Positions 15,598-23,955 of a stretch of 24,238 nt of DNA are shown one piece after another. This DNA comes from Bacteroidota bacterium (GTDB lineage: Bacteria > Bacteroidota > Ignavibacteria > Ignavibacteriales > Melioribacteraceae), in the NCBI GenBank assembly GCA_023447335.1, contig JAEXOD010000234.1, positions 1 to 24,238 on the forward strand, read 5' to 3'. The notes under the pieces are model-generated. The model saw nothing but the letters and a program-made list of their open reading frames with translations. It made no database searches and had not been told where the DNA came from. The number at the start of each line of letters is the position of its first letter. The first letter of the stretch is position 1. Made by a program: the position numbers and the translations under genes.

Positions 15598-17982
15598 TTA
15601 ATCTTTTAAATTATTATTTAAATCTTTAACTGATAAATTTATCCCGTCTGTTTCAAATATTAAAGTCCCTAATTGATCGGTTCTTAGAATTTTTGATCTC
15701 TTTTTCAACCTTTCAATTGCTTTTTCGGAAGGAAGTCCGTAAGGATTAAATACCCCACAACTAATTATACTAAATTTCGGATTAACTACAGCCAAAAACG
15801 AACTATCCGAAGATGAATTACTACCGTGGTGCCCGGCTTTAAGAACATCTGACTTTAAAAAATTTCCGTATTTTGCAAGTAGATATTTCTCGATTTTTTT
15901 GGTGGCATCCCCCATTAACAAGAATGAATGTTTTCCGTAAACAATTTTTATTAATCCGCTTCTATCATTATTGTTGGTTGAAACAAACTCATTTTCATTT
16001 AATATATAAAACCTTACCCCGTCTATAGTTATAATTTCATTTTTGAAATTATTTATTGCTATTTTGTTTTCACCAAGAATGGTCTCAAAATGTATATCTT
16101 TTTTCTCTTTATAATCTACCTTAGGTTTATACAATTTTGTTATTTTATATTTATTTAATAAGGAATATAGACCTAAATAATGATCTGCATCAATATGTGT
16201 AATAAATACATAATCTAACTTCTTAATACTTAAATAATTCATTGACGGAATAATTGCACTTAATCCAGCATCATAATATTCGTTTTTGTTACCTGCATCT
16301 AATAAAATAGCCTTGTTGTTAGGTGTTTTTATTAAGAATGCATCACCTTGCCCAACATCAAGTATCATTACTTCTAATTTATTGCTATTATTATTTTTTA
16401 CTAAATAATATGGATAAAATAAACATAGTAAAATACAAGCAATAATCAATTTATACTTTATGTTTTTACTAAAAAAAACAGCCAGAATTATAACAATTAC
16501 AATATAAAATAATAATATATCTATTTCGGTAAAATTATAAAACTCTACATAAGAATATTTTATTTCCGCAAAATAATTAACTAAAAAATTATTAAAACTT
16601 ACTAATTTTTGAACACCAAAACCTAAGATAATACCAATCTTTAGATTTATTATCGAAATCATAAGAGATATCAATCCCAAAATCAAAATAAGTGAAATAA
16701 GAGGAATTATGAATAAATTGGAAATAATAGCTATAATTGAGATTTGGTGAAAATTATATAATAGTATTGGTAGAGTAGTAATTTGACACGATAAGGTTAT
16801 ACTAATTAACACGATTATTTTTTTTACTTTATAGTTTATTTTTATAGCTTCCAAATATCTTTCAATATTTCTTGATACTAGTATAATTGTAAAAACACTA
16901 ATAAAGGATAATTGTAATCCAATACTGTAAATTTGAAACGGATTAACAATAAGTATTAACAATAAACTTAAAAACAATGAATTTATACCGGCATAGTCCC
17001 TATTGAAATATTTACACAGAATAAATAAAACCCCCATTATTGTTGCTCTTACAACAGAAGGGCTATTTCCGGTTAAATTGGAAAAGAGAATAATATAAAT
17101 AATTGCTAATATATATTTAACTTTGATACTTAGTCTTCCTAGCATCAAAAAAATTAGATAGATTATTAAACCGATGTGTAAACCTGAAACTGCCAATACA
17201 TGAGCTACTCCTGACCTTGAATAATCTTGTTTAATATTGGGATCAATAACCCCTCTATCCCCCAATATTAACCCTCTTAATAATGAATACGATTCACGGT
17301 TATAAATTTTACTTAATGTTATATCTAAGTTTTCACGAAATTCAACAAAGAAATCGCGAATATCAGATTCTGCTGTCTTTTTTATAACAAAAGAACTATC
17401 ATATTTTGTATATGCAACTCCTAAAATATTTTCGCTTTTTAAGAAATTTTGATAATTAAAATCTCCGAACACCCTTCTTCCTGGGGGATTTACAATTTTT
17501 CCTTTAAATTTGATTTGATCATTAACTTTAAATAATTTATAGGCTTTAATCCTATTTATTGAAGTATCTAACTTTATGTTTACTAAAAGATTTATAGATT
17601 TGTAATAAGTAATTTTCTTTGCAACATCAATAGAATCAGTCTTAATTTTTAGTTTAATTTGATCATCTTTAATTAAATTTAAATCAATGATCTTTCCGTG
17701 AACTGATGCATTTTTTATATAATTTTCAGTAAATTCCCATTTTGCGCTCGTCCTTTCTGCTATTTCAAAGCGAATTATTCCAAACAATAATGGTACAATA
17801 AAAAAAATAATTTTATTTCTAAACAACGAATATTTGTTTAGTTTATGAAGGAAAAATAGTACTAAAATAATCGTAAAAAGTAGAAAAGAAACAATCGGAA
17901 TCTCTGTTAAAGACGCTAAAAATATGCCTGTCAGAAAAGATACAGTAATTAATATTGCAGGATATTTAAATAAATAACTCAT
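15598..17982 (-). CDS. comEC: ComEC/Rec2 DNA-uptake channel protein
   Basis: ComEC carries single-stranded DNA across the inner membrane during natural transformation. It has an N-terminal membrane/OB region (first TMs about 5-80, then a soluble domain about 85-210), the Competence domain with HVLAVSGLHIG (about 264-274) and many TM helices to about 535, and a C-terminal metallo-beta-lactamase-like domain: LDVGQGD (about 544-550), THIDADH (598-604), MGD (about 693-695), KAGHHGSN (about 718-725). Residues are numbered from the TTG. The total of about 795 residues is normal. I start at ATG 17982-17980. An in-frame TTG at 17991 would add three residues; both overlap the upstream gene (by 17 or 26 bases). 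The three domains appear intact, so transformation is plausible if pilus genes exist elsewhere. Confidence 0.93.
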   Translation of the reverse strand: MSYLFKYPAILITVSFLTGIFLASLTEIPIVSFLLFTIILVLFFLHKLNKYSLFRNKIIFFIVPLLFGIIRFEIAERTSAKWEFTENYIKNASVHGKIIDLNLIKDDQIKLKIKTDSIDVAKKITYYKSINLLVNIKLDTSINRIKAYKLFKVNDQIKFKGKIVNPPGRRVFGDFNYQNFLKSENILGVAYTKYDSSFVIKKTAESDIRDFFVEFRENLDITLSKIYNRESYSLLRGLILGDRGVIDPNIKQDYSRSGVAHVLAVSGLHIGLIIYLIFLMLGRLSIKVKYILAIIYIILFSNLTGNSPSVVRATIMGVLFILCKYFNRDYAGINSLFLSLLLILIVNPFQIYSIGLQLSFISVFTIILVSRNIERYLEAIKINYKVKKIIVLISITLSCQITTLPILLYNFHQISIIAIISNLFIIPLISLILILGLISLMISIINLKIGIILGFGVQKLVSFNNFLVNYFAEIKYSYVEFYNFTEIDILLFYIVIVIILAVFFSKNIKYKLIIACILLCLFYPYYLVKNNNSNKLEVMILDVGQGDAFLIKTPNNKAILLDAGNKNEYYDAGLSAIIPSMNYLSIKKLDYVFITHIDADHYLGLYSLLNKYKITKLYKPKVDYKEKKDIHFETILGENKIAINNFKNEIITIDGVRFYILNENEFVSTNNNDRSGLIKIVYGKHSFLLMGDATKKIEKYLLAKYGNFLKSDVLKAGHHGSNSSSDSSFLAVVNPKFSIISCGVFNPYGLPSEKAIERLKKRSKILRTDQLGTLIFETDGINLSVKDLNNNLKD

Positions 17983-18871
17983 CCAAAACAAATTTTTTTA
18001 TTTGAGAAATATCCTTAATATACTTATTAGCTTTATCAGCTTTAAATCCGGAAACAATAGTTAAACCCGGATTAAAAGTATGGGATTTTGTACTCAAATC
18101 CTCGAAATTACCATGATCAGTTGTAATAATTATCGTGTATTTATTATCATGAAGAGATAGAAGAGTATATAAAAACCGATCAAGACAATTAATCATTTTA
18201 TCAAATTCATCTTGTAATCTACCATGTCCGAGATGATCAGTAAAAAAATATTCATACAGTACAAAATCATTCCACTCTGCTAACTTTAAGAGATTTTCTG
18301 CAGCTTTTTCAGGAGTAATTATCGGTAAATCATATTTTAATTTTTCAACCCAACGGTGGTTATCAATCTCAGGACTTAATGCAGTACCTTCTTTTAATTC
18401 GTTATAGGAATTTAGTTCAATTTTTGAGTATAGCGAACATAAAGTCGGAACGCTAACTCTTGAAAGTCCTTTTTTTATATGATCAAAATAGATTTCGGGA
18501 TATGCATTAGCAAAGTATGGTTTTTTATTTTTTCGAATGAGCTCAATAAAAATATTCTTTTCTTTTATAAACGGATGTAATGCAGAATGAGGATAAGGTC
18601 CAAAATGTTTACCTAAGTGTTTTTGTGCGTTGAACCCACAAAAAATTGAGGTTTGTCCTGTTCCGCTCTGCGGTAGATCCGGAACATCCATTATAGTATC
18701 TATAGGAAAAATATATTTCCCCCCATGCATAATCAAGTTATTCTCTAAAGTAGGTATATCTGAAAATAATTTATTAAATGTATTAAAATTATACTTAAAG
18801 AAAGGGTTGTTTAATTCATCTGCTTTCCCTATCCCGACACCGTCTAGAAAAACAAGAATTACTTTATTCAC
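17966..18871 (-). CDS. Alkaline-phosphatase-superfamily metalloenzyme (phosphomutase-like), substrate unknown
   Basis: The 301-residue protein has the metal-site residues of the superfamily that includes cofactor-independent phosphoglycerate mutase and phosphopentomutase: FLDGVGIG (Asp10), a nucleophile loop LPQSGTGQTSIFCG (Ser/Thr at 69-75), TDHLGH (Asp212, His216), TTDHGNFED (Asp242, His243) and SHT (His254). The sequence LxQSxTGQTxIFxGxN is that of a family often named only 'metalloenzyme domain protein' or 'peptidase'. It lacks the large insertion of phosphoglycerate mutase and the KDTTTGHWE motif of phosphopentomutase, so neither name fits. It starts at GTG overlapping the dtd stop (GTGA), and overlaps comEC by 17 bases. 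It may act on a sugar-phosphate or nucleotide, but context does not say. Confidence 0.82.
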   Translation of the reverse strand: MNKVILVFLDGVGIGKADELNNPFFKYNFNTFNKLFSDIPTLENNLIMHGGKYIFPIDTIMDVPDLPQSGTGQTSIFCGFNAQKHLGKHFGPYPHSALHPFIKEKNIFIELIRKNKKPYFANAYPEIYFDHIKKGLSRVSVPTLCSLYSKIELNSYNELKEGTALSPEIDNHRWVEKLKYDLPIITPEKAAENLLKLAEWNDFVLYEYFFTDHLGHGRLQDEFDKMINCLDRFLYTLLSLHDNKYTIIITTDHGNFEDLSTKSHTFNPGLTIVSGFKADKANKYIKDISQIKKFVLDELFI

Positions 18872-19317
18872 CTCGATTCAACCATAACGGTTACAGGACC
18901 GTCATTATATATTTTAACCATCATCATTGCACCAAATACTCCTGTTTTAACTTTATCTTCAGATATATTTGCCTTTATCCTTTCTATAAAAAGATTATAA
19001 AATTTTTCTGCTTTTTCAGGATTTGCGGCTTCTGTAAAATTTGGTCTATTCCCTTTCCTTGTTTCACCATAAAGAGTAAATTGAGAAATTATTAAAATTT
19101 CACCATTTACATCTTTTATTGAAAGATTCATCTTTTGGTTTTCGTCTTCAAAAATTCTTAAATTTGAGCACTTATCTGCAACAAAATTTATATCTTCTAA
19201 TTTATCCTCATCTTTAATACCTAATAATATCACCATCCCAAAATTTATTTCTGCTTTATAATTAATTTCATTAACATACACTCCTGCCTCAGCTACTCTC
19301 TGAATTAAAGCTCTCAT
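18868..19317 (-). CDS. dtd: D-aminoacyl-tRNA deacylase
   Basis: Dtd removes D-amino acids (and glycine mischarged on tRNA-Ala) from tRNA. The 149 residues are full length. Diagnostic motifs are MRALIQRV at the start, ISQFTLYGETRKGNRP (SQFTL 78-82) and the cis Gly-Pro motif NDGPVT (138-143). The start overlaps the prmC stop as ATGA and its stop overlaps the next gene as GTGA, so three genes are probably translated together. Confidence 0.96.
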   Translation of the reverse strand: MRALIQRVAEAGVYVNEINYKAEINFGMVILLGIKDEDKLEDINFVADKCSNLRIFEDENQKMNLSIKDVNGEILIISQFTLYGETRKGNRPNFTEAANPEKAEKFYNLFIERIKANISEDKVKTGVFGAMMMVKIYNDGPVTVMVESR

Positions 19318-20162
19318 AAAACAACACCGTAAATAATTCTAACTATATTAGCATAATCTTTAACGAATTCAATATTATTATAACCGAATGTTTCCATAAT
19401 ATTTTTCACCTCATTATCCTGACCTTTTCCTAATTCAAAATATAATTTTCCGGTGTTTATTAAATGATTCTTTCCAAATTCCGAAATCTTTTTATAAAAT
19501 ACTAAACCGTCATTATTGTCTGTTACTGCAATTAATGGTTCAAAATCAGTTATCTCTTTCTGTAATGTTAAATACTCTACTTTTGCCACATACGGAGGAT
19601 TAGAGACAATTATATCGTATTTTGGTAAATCAAAACAAGAGTCTAAAATATCTAATTGTTTAAAATTTATTCTATCAATTACATCATTAAAATCAGCATT
19701 ATATTTTGCAGTCTCCAATGCTTGTGCTGAGATATCGATTGCAGTAACATTACAATCCAAATTTTTTGCTAATGCAATCGCAATTGCCCCGCTACCGGTT
19801 CCTATATCTAAAATATTTAATCCGTTTCTCTTTTTATTCTTTTCAATAATTGTTTCGACTAACAATTCTGTTTCCGGACGAGGAATTAATACATTTTTAT
19901 TTACAAAAATTTTTAGTCCGAAAAATTCGGTAAAACCCAATATATATTGTAAAGGTTCAAATTTAGATCGCCGTGATAAATACTGCCGATATAATTCTTT
20001 TTCGTTCTCAGATAATGGTCTATCAAAGTTAAGATATAGGTTTAATCTTTTCATATCTAAAATATCTGCAAGCATAAGTTCGGCATTCAATCGTGCTTCC
20101 TCGATTCCTTTTTTGCTTAAATAATCGGTACTTAGCTCAATCGCTTCTAAAACTTTTAACAT
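19314..20162 (-). CDS. prmC: Peptide chain release factor N5-glutamine methyltransferase
   Basis: PrmC methylates the glutamine of the GGQ motif in release factors RF1 and RF2. The 282 residues have an N-terminal helical substrate-binding domain (1-80), then a SAM fold with PRPETE (94-99), motif I DIGTGSGAIAIA (about 119-130) and the catalytic SNPPYV (about 187-192), which binds the glutamine amide. Its length matches the family. It begins 16 bases after the membrane cytochrome gene with no clear Shine-Dalgarno sequence and overlaps dtd. It may share the oxidase transcript, though the break in function suggests checking for an internal promoter. Confidence 0.95.
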   Translation of the reverse strand: MLKVLEAIELSTDYLSKKGIEEARLNAELMLADILDMKRLNLYLNFDRPLSENEKELYRQYLSRRSKFEPLQYILGFTEFFGLKIFVNKNVLIPRPETELLVETIIEKNKKRNGLNILDIGTGSGAIAIALAKNLDCNVTAIDISAQALETAKYNADFNDVIDRINFKQLDILDSCFDLPKYDIIVSNPPYVAKVEYLTLQKEITDFEPLIAVTDNNDGLVFYKKISEFGKNHLINTGKLYFELGKGQDNEVKNIMETFGYNNIEFVKDYANIVRIIYGVVL

Positions 20163-20178
20163 AAATTACAATACAACA

Positions 20179-21513
20179 TTATTTTTTATAAGTACTTAAA
20201 ATATATTCGGCTACTGCTTTTGCTTCTGCAGGTTTTACTCCCTGGTTAGGCATTGCTGGATAATCAGGATTAATTTTAACTGGATTAAGTATAAATTTTG
20301 TTAAATTATCTAGTTTACCTTCATACTTACTTAATACTTCGTTATAAGGAGGTCCAACAACTTTTTTATCATAAGCATGACAGGCAACACATTTACCTTT
20401 ATATATTTCTTCACCGCTAATAACAACAGTCGCTATTCCTAAACTCTGCTTAAATTCATCTTGATAAACTAAATATTTTTCTGAAATATTGGTTATTTCT
20501 TTATTTGTCGATACGCTAAATGCCGAAGTATTTTGCACAACAGAAAATAAAACAATAAGAATTGTAATAAATAAAACTGAATTAACAGATTCAAGTTTAT
20601 TTATTTTTAACATGTTATATATTTGAATTGCTAAGACAGCTAAAAATAAAAACGTAATTATCAAAAGTAAAAAATAATCTACAGATAACCCGGATAATGG
20701 AGTAAAAAACACTTTTAACGTAATAAAGAATATGTAAGAAATTACTGAAATCAAACTTCCGGTTAGTCCGAATTTTGAAAATGCAATAAAAAACTCTTTA
20801 GTAATACTTTCTTCATTTTTCTTGAGTAACAAAATAAATAAACTGTATGTTAGTAAAACCGTTAAGGCTAAAAAGGATAAAAAGTAAACTATCGTATTTA
20901 ATGAAAAAACAACATTAATAAAATTTGGATTTACATTCCATAAAGCATTATTGCTTGCCAATTGAAGTCCTGCCATCAAAAAATATATAGATACTATAAT
21001 AAATGCAAAACTCCAAATAGGATATTTATAATTTATTATTTTAGTTATTTCACTATAATCTTTTACAATTTTTATATTATCATCATTAATTTCTGATTCC
21101 GAAATATTTTTAGTTACTAAGTATAAACTAAGAGAGTGTTTAAAAGAATAGATAAAAATTGATGCAATTAAAAAAGAGATCAGTGATATATAAAAATATA
21201 TTTCAACATGTAATTGTGTTAAATATAATACTTGTATGATAATCAATCCAGTTGTTACTAATGGTATAAAACCGAATCCTATGACCATAACTTTGTTAAA
21301 TGTAACCGAATCAATTAATATTTTAGCAACTTTAAAGTAATCATCCTTTTTTTCACTAACTCCCATTTTATAAAACTTAGCCGAAAGGAATGAAAAACCT
21401 AATAATATAGCTAAGTAAGGAATTAACACAAGTAAACTTAATGCTAATAAATAATTAAGTAACTGTAAGTGTTCCGCAGACTGTGGAAGAACCAAGTTAT
21501 CTAAAAAATTCAT
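20179..21513 (-). CDS. 8-TM membrane protein with C-terminal cytochrome c domain
   Basis: This 444-residue protein has about eight hydrophobic segments (about 19-44, 73-98, 102-125, 167-190, 199-230, 246-272, 280-301, 311-331). A class I cytochrome c domain (about 360-444) follows, with haem motif CVACH (375-379) and a probable axial Met in YPAMPNQG (Met421). Eight segments with a periplasmic haem domain imply a periplasmic N-terminus. I do not recognise the membrane domain. It has a few His residues near membrane ends (His15, His102, His126), which could bind haem b or a quinone site but show no known pattern. The plan resembles PuuD (8 TM plus cytochrome c, from memory), but I see no homology. 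It lies 9 bases after ctaB in the oxidase operon, so it probably delivers electrons to the CuA site. The start has AGGAAGAG upstream. Confidence 0.75.
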   Translation of the reverse strand: MNFLDNLVLPQSAEHLQLLNYLLALSLLVLIPYLAILLGFSFLSAKFYKMGVSEKKDDYFKVAKILIDSVTFNKVMVIGFGFIPLVTTGLIIIQVLYLTQLHVEIYFYISLISFLIASIFIYSFKHSLSLYLVTKNISESEINDDNIKIVKDYSEITKIINYKYPIWSFAFIIVSIYFLMAGLQLASNNALWNVNPNFINVVFSLNTIVYFLSFLALTVLLTYSLFILLLKKNEESITKEFFIAFSKFGLTGSLISVISYIFFITLKVFFTPLSGLSVDYFLLLIITFLFLAVLAIQIYNMLKINKLESVNSVLFITILIVLFSVVQNTSAFSVSTNKEITNISEKYLVYQDEFKQSLGIATVVISGEEIYKGKCVACHAYDKKVVGPPYNEVLSKYEGKLDNLTKFILNPVKINPDYPAMPNQGVKPAEAKAVAEYILSTYKK

Positions 21514-21522
21514 AATCTCTTC

Positions 21523-22413
21523 CTAAATTGATTGTAAAAGCAATTTATCAATAAATAATGTAAAAACAACAACTAAAATATATAAATTAAGCTTAAAAAA
21601 ACTTTTTCTGATAACTCCCCTATCAAAATTTTCATTTAATAAACTAATATTTGATATTAGAAGCCATATACTAACCAAAATTATTATAAAAACCGAAATT
21701 AGATTATTTGGAAAATAAAAAAAAGGGATCAATATTGAATTTGCAAACAACGCTACTATCCAAATAAAAGAAATCCGCTTAAGTTGAAATTTATTAAATT
21801 TTTCGGTTAAAGTCGGATAACCCGCCTGTCTATACTCAGTATCAAAAAGAAGCAATAAAAGCCAAAAATGAGGCACTTGCCAAATAAAAAAAGATAAAGA
21901 TAGTGCAATTCCGATCGGATCAAAAATATTTCCACCTGCAGAAACCCAACCGATTAAAGGTGGGAGTGCTCCGATAACTGATCCCGGTACAACTGCCATA
22001 GCTATTACTTTTTTGAGCGGAGTATAAATTAAATTGTACCATAAAAGTGTAATTAAACCTAATATCAAAGAACTAATACCCACATAAAAAAGTATTCCGC
22101 TACCTAGTAGAACAAAAACAACAACAAACATTCGTACAAAATTTTTACTTACCGTATTGCTTGGCAATGGTCTATTTTTTGTTCTTGCCATTGCTTTATC
22201 AAATTCAGCTTCTTGTAAATGATTTAATGCAGAAGAACCTATTGCCAATAAAAATACTCCTAGCAACGGGAATATTATATTGTAATCAATTTTTCCGCTA
22301 TAAAGAACATAACCTATTGATGTTGAAAATGCAACAAATACAGTAATTCTTATTTTACCTAAGTCAACAAATACTTCAAATATTTTTTTATAATTCAACT
22401 TATTTCTTATCAA
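21523..22413 (-). CDS. ctaB: Protohaem IX farnesyltransferase (haem O synthase)
   Basis: CtaB attaches a farnesyl group to haem b to make haem O, a precursor of haem A for the oxidase. The polytopic protein of about 296 residues is of the UbiA superfamily. The first aspartate-rich motif is NHLQEAEFDKAMARTKNRP (about 64-82; NxxxExxxD form) and the second region has YTPLKK and PGSVIGALPPLIGW. No ATG is available: the frame starts at TTG 22413-22411 (overlapping coxB by 14 bases) or TTG 22398-22396 (1 base after the coxB stop); I cannot decide between them. A haem A synthase (ctaA) is not in the window, so whether the oxidase uses haem A or O is open. Confidence 0.92.
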   Translation of the reverse strand: MIRNKLNYKKIFEVFVDLGKIRITVFVAFSTSIGYVLYSGKIDYNIIFPLLGVFLLAIGSSALNHLQEAEFDKAMARTKNRPLPSNTVSKNFVRMFVVVFVLLGSGILFYVGISSLILGLITLLWYNLIYTPLKKVIAMAVVPGSVIGALPPLIGWVSAGGNIFDPIGIALSLSFFIWQVPHFWLLLLLFDTEYRQAGYPTLTEKFNKFQLKRISFIWIVALFANSILIPFFYFPNNLISVFIIILVSIWLLISNISLLNENFDRGVIRKSFFKLNLYILVVVFTLFIDKLLLQSI

Positions 22414-23023
22414 TACTTATTTTCTTTTCATATTCTGATTGTGGAAGAACAATAATTTTAGTGTACATCATAGAATGATTCAAACCGCAATACTCTGCAC
22501 ATGCAATGTCAAAACTACCTAATTTTTCAGCAGTAAATGATAAATAATTAGTTTTGTTCATTATCACATCTTCTTTCAATCTAAAAGCAGGAATATATAA
22601 CGAATGATTTACATCTGCAGAATGTAACTTCAATTTTATCGGTTGGTTAACCGGAACATATAAAGTATCGTCAGAATATCCGTTTTCATATTTAAATTGC
22701 CAAGACCACATTCTTGCAGTAACGTCAATAGTCAGTGCATTTTTGGGAATTATCCGATAATTGGCATATCCCTGATAACCGTAGTAGAACATAGTTAAAA
22801 CCAAAATAGTCGGTATTAAAATCCAAACAATTTCGAGTGCAATATTACCATGTATATCTACCGGTTTATGTCCCTTTTTTCTATGATACTTAAATACAAA
22901 ATATATCATAGTAAAAGTTACCCCTAATAATAAAATTAGAGATATTGCAGTAATATAAATCATCACAGAATCAACTGTTTGAGTGCTTTTTGAAACCGGA
23001 TCACCGGATAATAATAAAAACAT
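22400..23023 (-). CDS. coxB: Cytochrome c oxidase subunit II
   Basis: Subunit II receives electrons from cytochrome c through the binuclear CuA centre. The 207 residues have two TM helices (about 21-43 and 63-83) and a periplasmic cupredoxin domain with WSWQF (about 106-110) and the CuA ligands His140 (DVNHS), Cys175, Glu177, Cys179, His183 and Met186 in CAEYCGLNHSMM. All are present, so this is a cytochrome c oxidase, not a quinol oxidase. Unlike caa3-type proteins it has no fused cytochrome c domain; a separate cytochrome c domain lies two genes downstream. The ATG start is 9 bases after the coxD stop. Confidence 0.95.
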   Translation of the reverse strand: MFLLLSGDPVSKSTQTVDSVMIYITAISLILLLGVTFTMIYFVFKYHRKKGHKPVDIHGNIALEIVWILIPTILVLTMFYYGYQGYANYRIIPKNALTIDVTARMWSWQFKYENGYSDDTLYVPVNQPIKLKLHSADVNHSLYIPAFRLKEDVIMNKTNYLSFTAEKLGSFDIACAEYCGLNHSMMYTKIIVLPQSEYEKKISIDKK

Positions 23024-23032
23024 AAAAACTCT

Positions 23033-23326
23033 CTATCTGTTTAATATATCAAATGAAGTTAACAGAAATATCACAAAAAGCGTAAGCAAACTTACTACTA
23101 AAAACACCTTAAATATTAATTCATCAAATTTTATATGCATAAAAATATTAATAACAAGTATTGATTTGACGGCTGCAATTGATAATGCAATAAACAAGCC
23201 TGTTAAACCGACATCAAAACCGGCTATCGCAACCGTTATGGAAGTTAGCGCCATTAAGGCTACCCAAACAATAATGTAGGTTGAATATGGTGTAATATGA
23301 TGTGAAGTATCTTCGTGTTGTTTCAA
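23033..23326 (-). CDS. coxD: Cytochrome c oxidase subunit IV (prokaryotic type)
   Basis: This 97-residue protein has three TM helices and the subunit IV signature SILVINIFMHIKFD (about 55-68). It is an accessory membrane subunit of the haem-copper oxidase. The start is TTG at 23326-23324, supported by a strong GAGGTGAT just upstream; no ATG lies near. A His-rich N-terminus (HEDTSHHI) precedes the first helix. It lies 8 bases after coxC. Confidence 0.88.
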   Translation of the reverse strand: MKQHEDTSHHITPYSTYIIVWVALMALTSITVAIAGFDVGLTGLFIALSIAAVKSILVINIFMHIKFDELIFKVFLVVSLLTLFVIFLLTSFDILNR

Positions 23327-23328
23327 AT

Positions 23329-23336
23329 ATCACCTC
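23329..23336 (-). promoter_or_regulatory. Ribosome binding site of coxD, fixing a TTG start
   Basis: GAGGTGAT on the minus strand has GAGG 6 bases before the TTG codon, and the TGA stop of coxC overlaps its first bases. This good spacing is the main reason to accept TTG as the coxD start. Confidence 0.65.
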
Positions 23337-23955
23337 AATGAATTAAATAGAATAAAGGAAATAAAAAAATCCAAATCAAATCTACAAGGTGCCAATATAA
23401 TCCTGAGTTTTCTAGCTTAATTGAATCTTCGGCCGTTATTTTATTCTTTAGAATATAATAAAAAATTATTGAAAGAATAACTATTCCGATTATTACATGT
23501 AATCCGTGCAATCCGGTCATAACATAATATAATCCAAAAAATAATATTTCCCCGGATGTTTTATTTAACATCACTTCCGATTTAGGATAAAGACCATGTG
23601 AAATTTTTGCGCTCCATTCAAAATACTTATTAATCATAAACGAAAATGCAAAAATTAAAGTTAACCCCAATAACAAAAGAGATAAAAATTTATTCCCTTT
23701 CTGAAGAGCTGTAATGGCTAAAGCAACCGTTAAACTACTTGTTAATAATATAACTGTATTAAGCGTCCCTAAAGCTGTATTTAACTCAGTTGCTGCTAAT
23801 TTAAATTCCATAGGATTTTGGAACCTATAAACAGCATAAACTAAAAACAAACCTCCGAAAAGCAAAAGTTCGGTAAAAAGAAATAACCACATTCCCATTT
23901 TAGCACCCACATTATCTTTATGAGCATGGGTGTTAATACTATCAGAGTGGCTCAT
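23335..23955 (-). CDS. coxC: Cytochrome c oxidase subunit III
   Basis: The 206-residue protein has five TM helices, the short bacterial form of subunit III. Diagnostic features are GMWLFLFTELLLFGGLF in the first helix, YYVMTGLHGLHVIIG (about 143-157) and the end YWHLVDLIWIFLFPLFYL. The N-terminus carries several His residues. Its ATG lies inside the last codons of coxA (14-base overlap), preceded by a consensus ribosome binding site. Confidence 0.94.
   Translation of the reverse strand: MSHSDSINTHAHKDNVGAKMGMWLFLFTELLLFGGLFLVYAVYRFQNPMEFKLAATELNTALGTLNTVILLTSSLTVALAITALQKGNKFLSLLLLGLTLIFAFSFMINKYFEWSAKISHGLYPKSEVMLNKTSGEILFFGLYYVMTGLHGLHVIIGIVILSIIFYYILKNKITAEDSIKLENSGLYWHLVDLIWIFLFPLFYLIH

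Noticed and set aside
15600..15626. Hairpin TTTAAAT-TATT-ATTTAAA at the 3' end of comEC
   Set aside because: The stem is made only of A/T pairs, lies partly in coding sequence, and on the transcribed strand is followed by A rather than T residues.
15598..17982. comEC plus CCGG excess as a DNA uptake sequence system
   Set aside because: Known uptake sequences are 9-12 bases long; the flanks of the CCGG sites here show no extended consensus, so I report only the tetramer excess.
19516..20124. A 202-codon plus-strand open frame opposite prmC
   Set aside because: It is fully antisense to a clear prmC with all its motifs, and its translation is Ser/Ile-rich low-complexity sequence with no recognisable domain; it is a shadow of the real gene.
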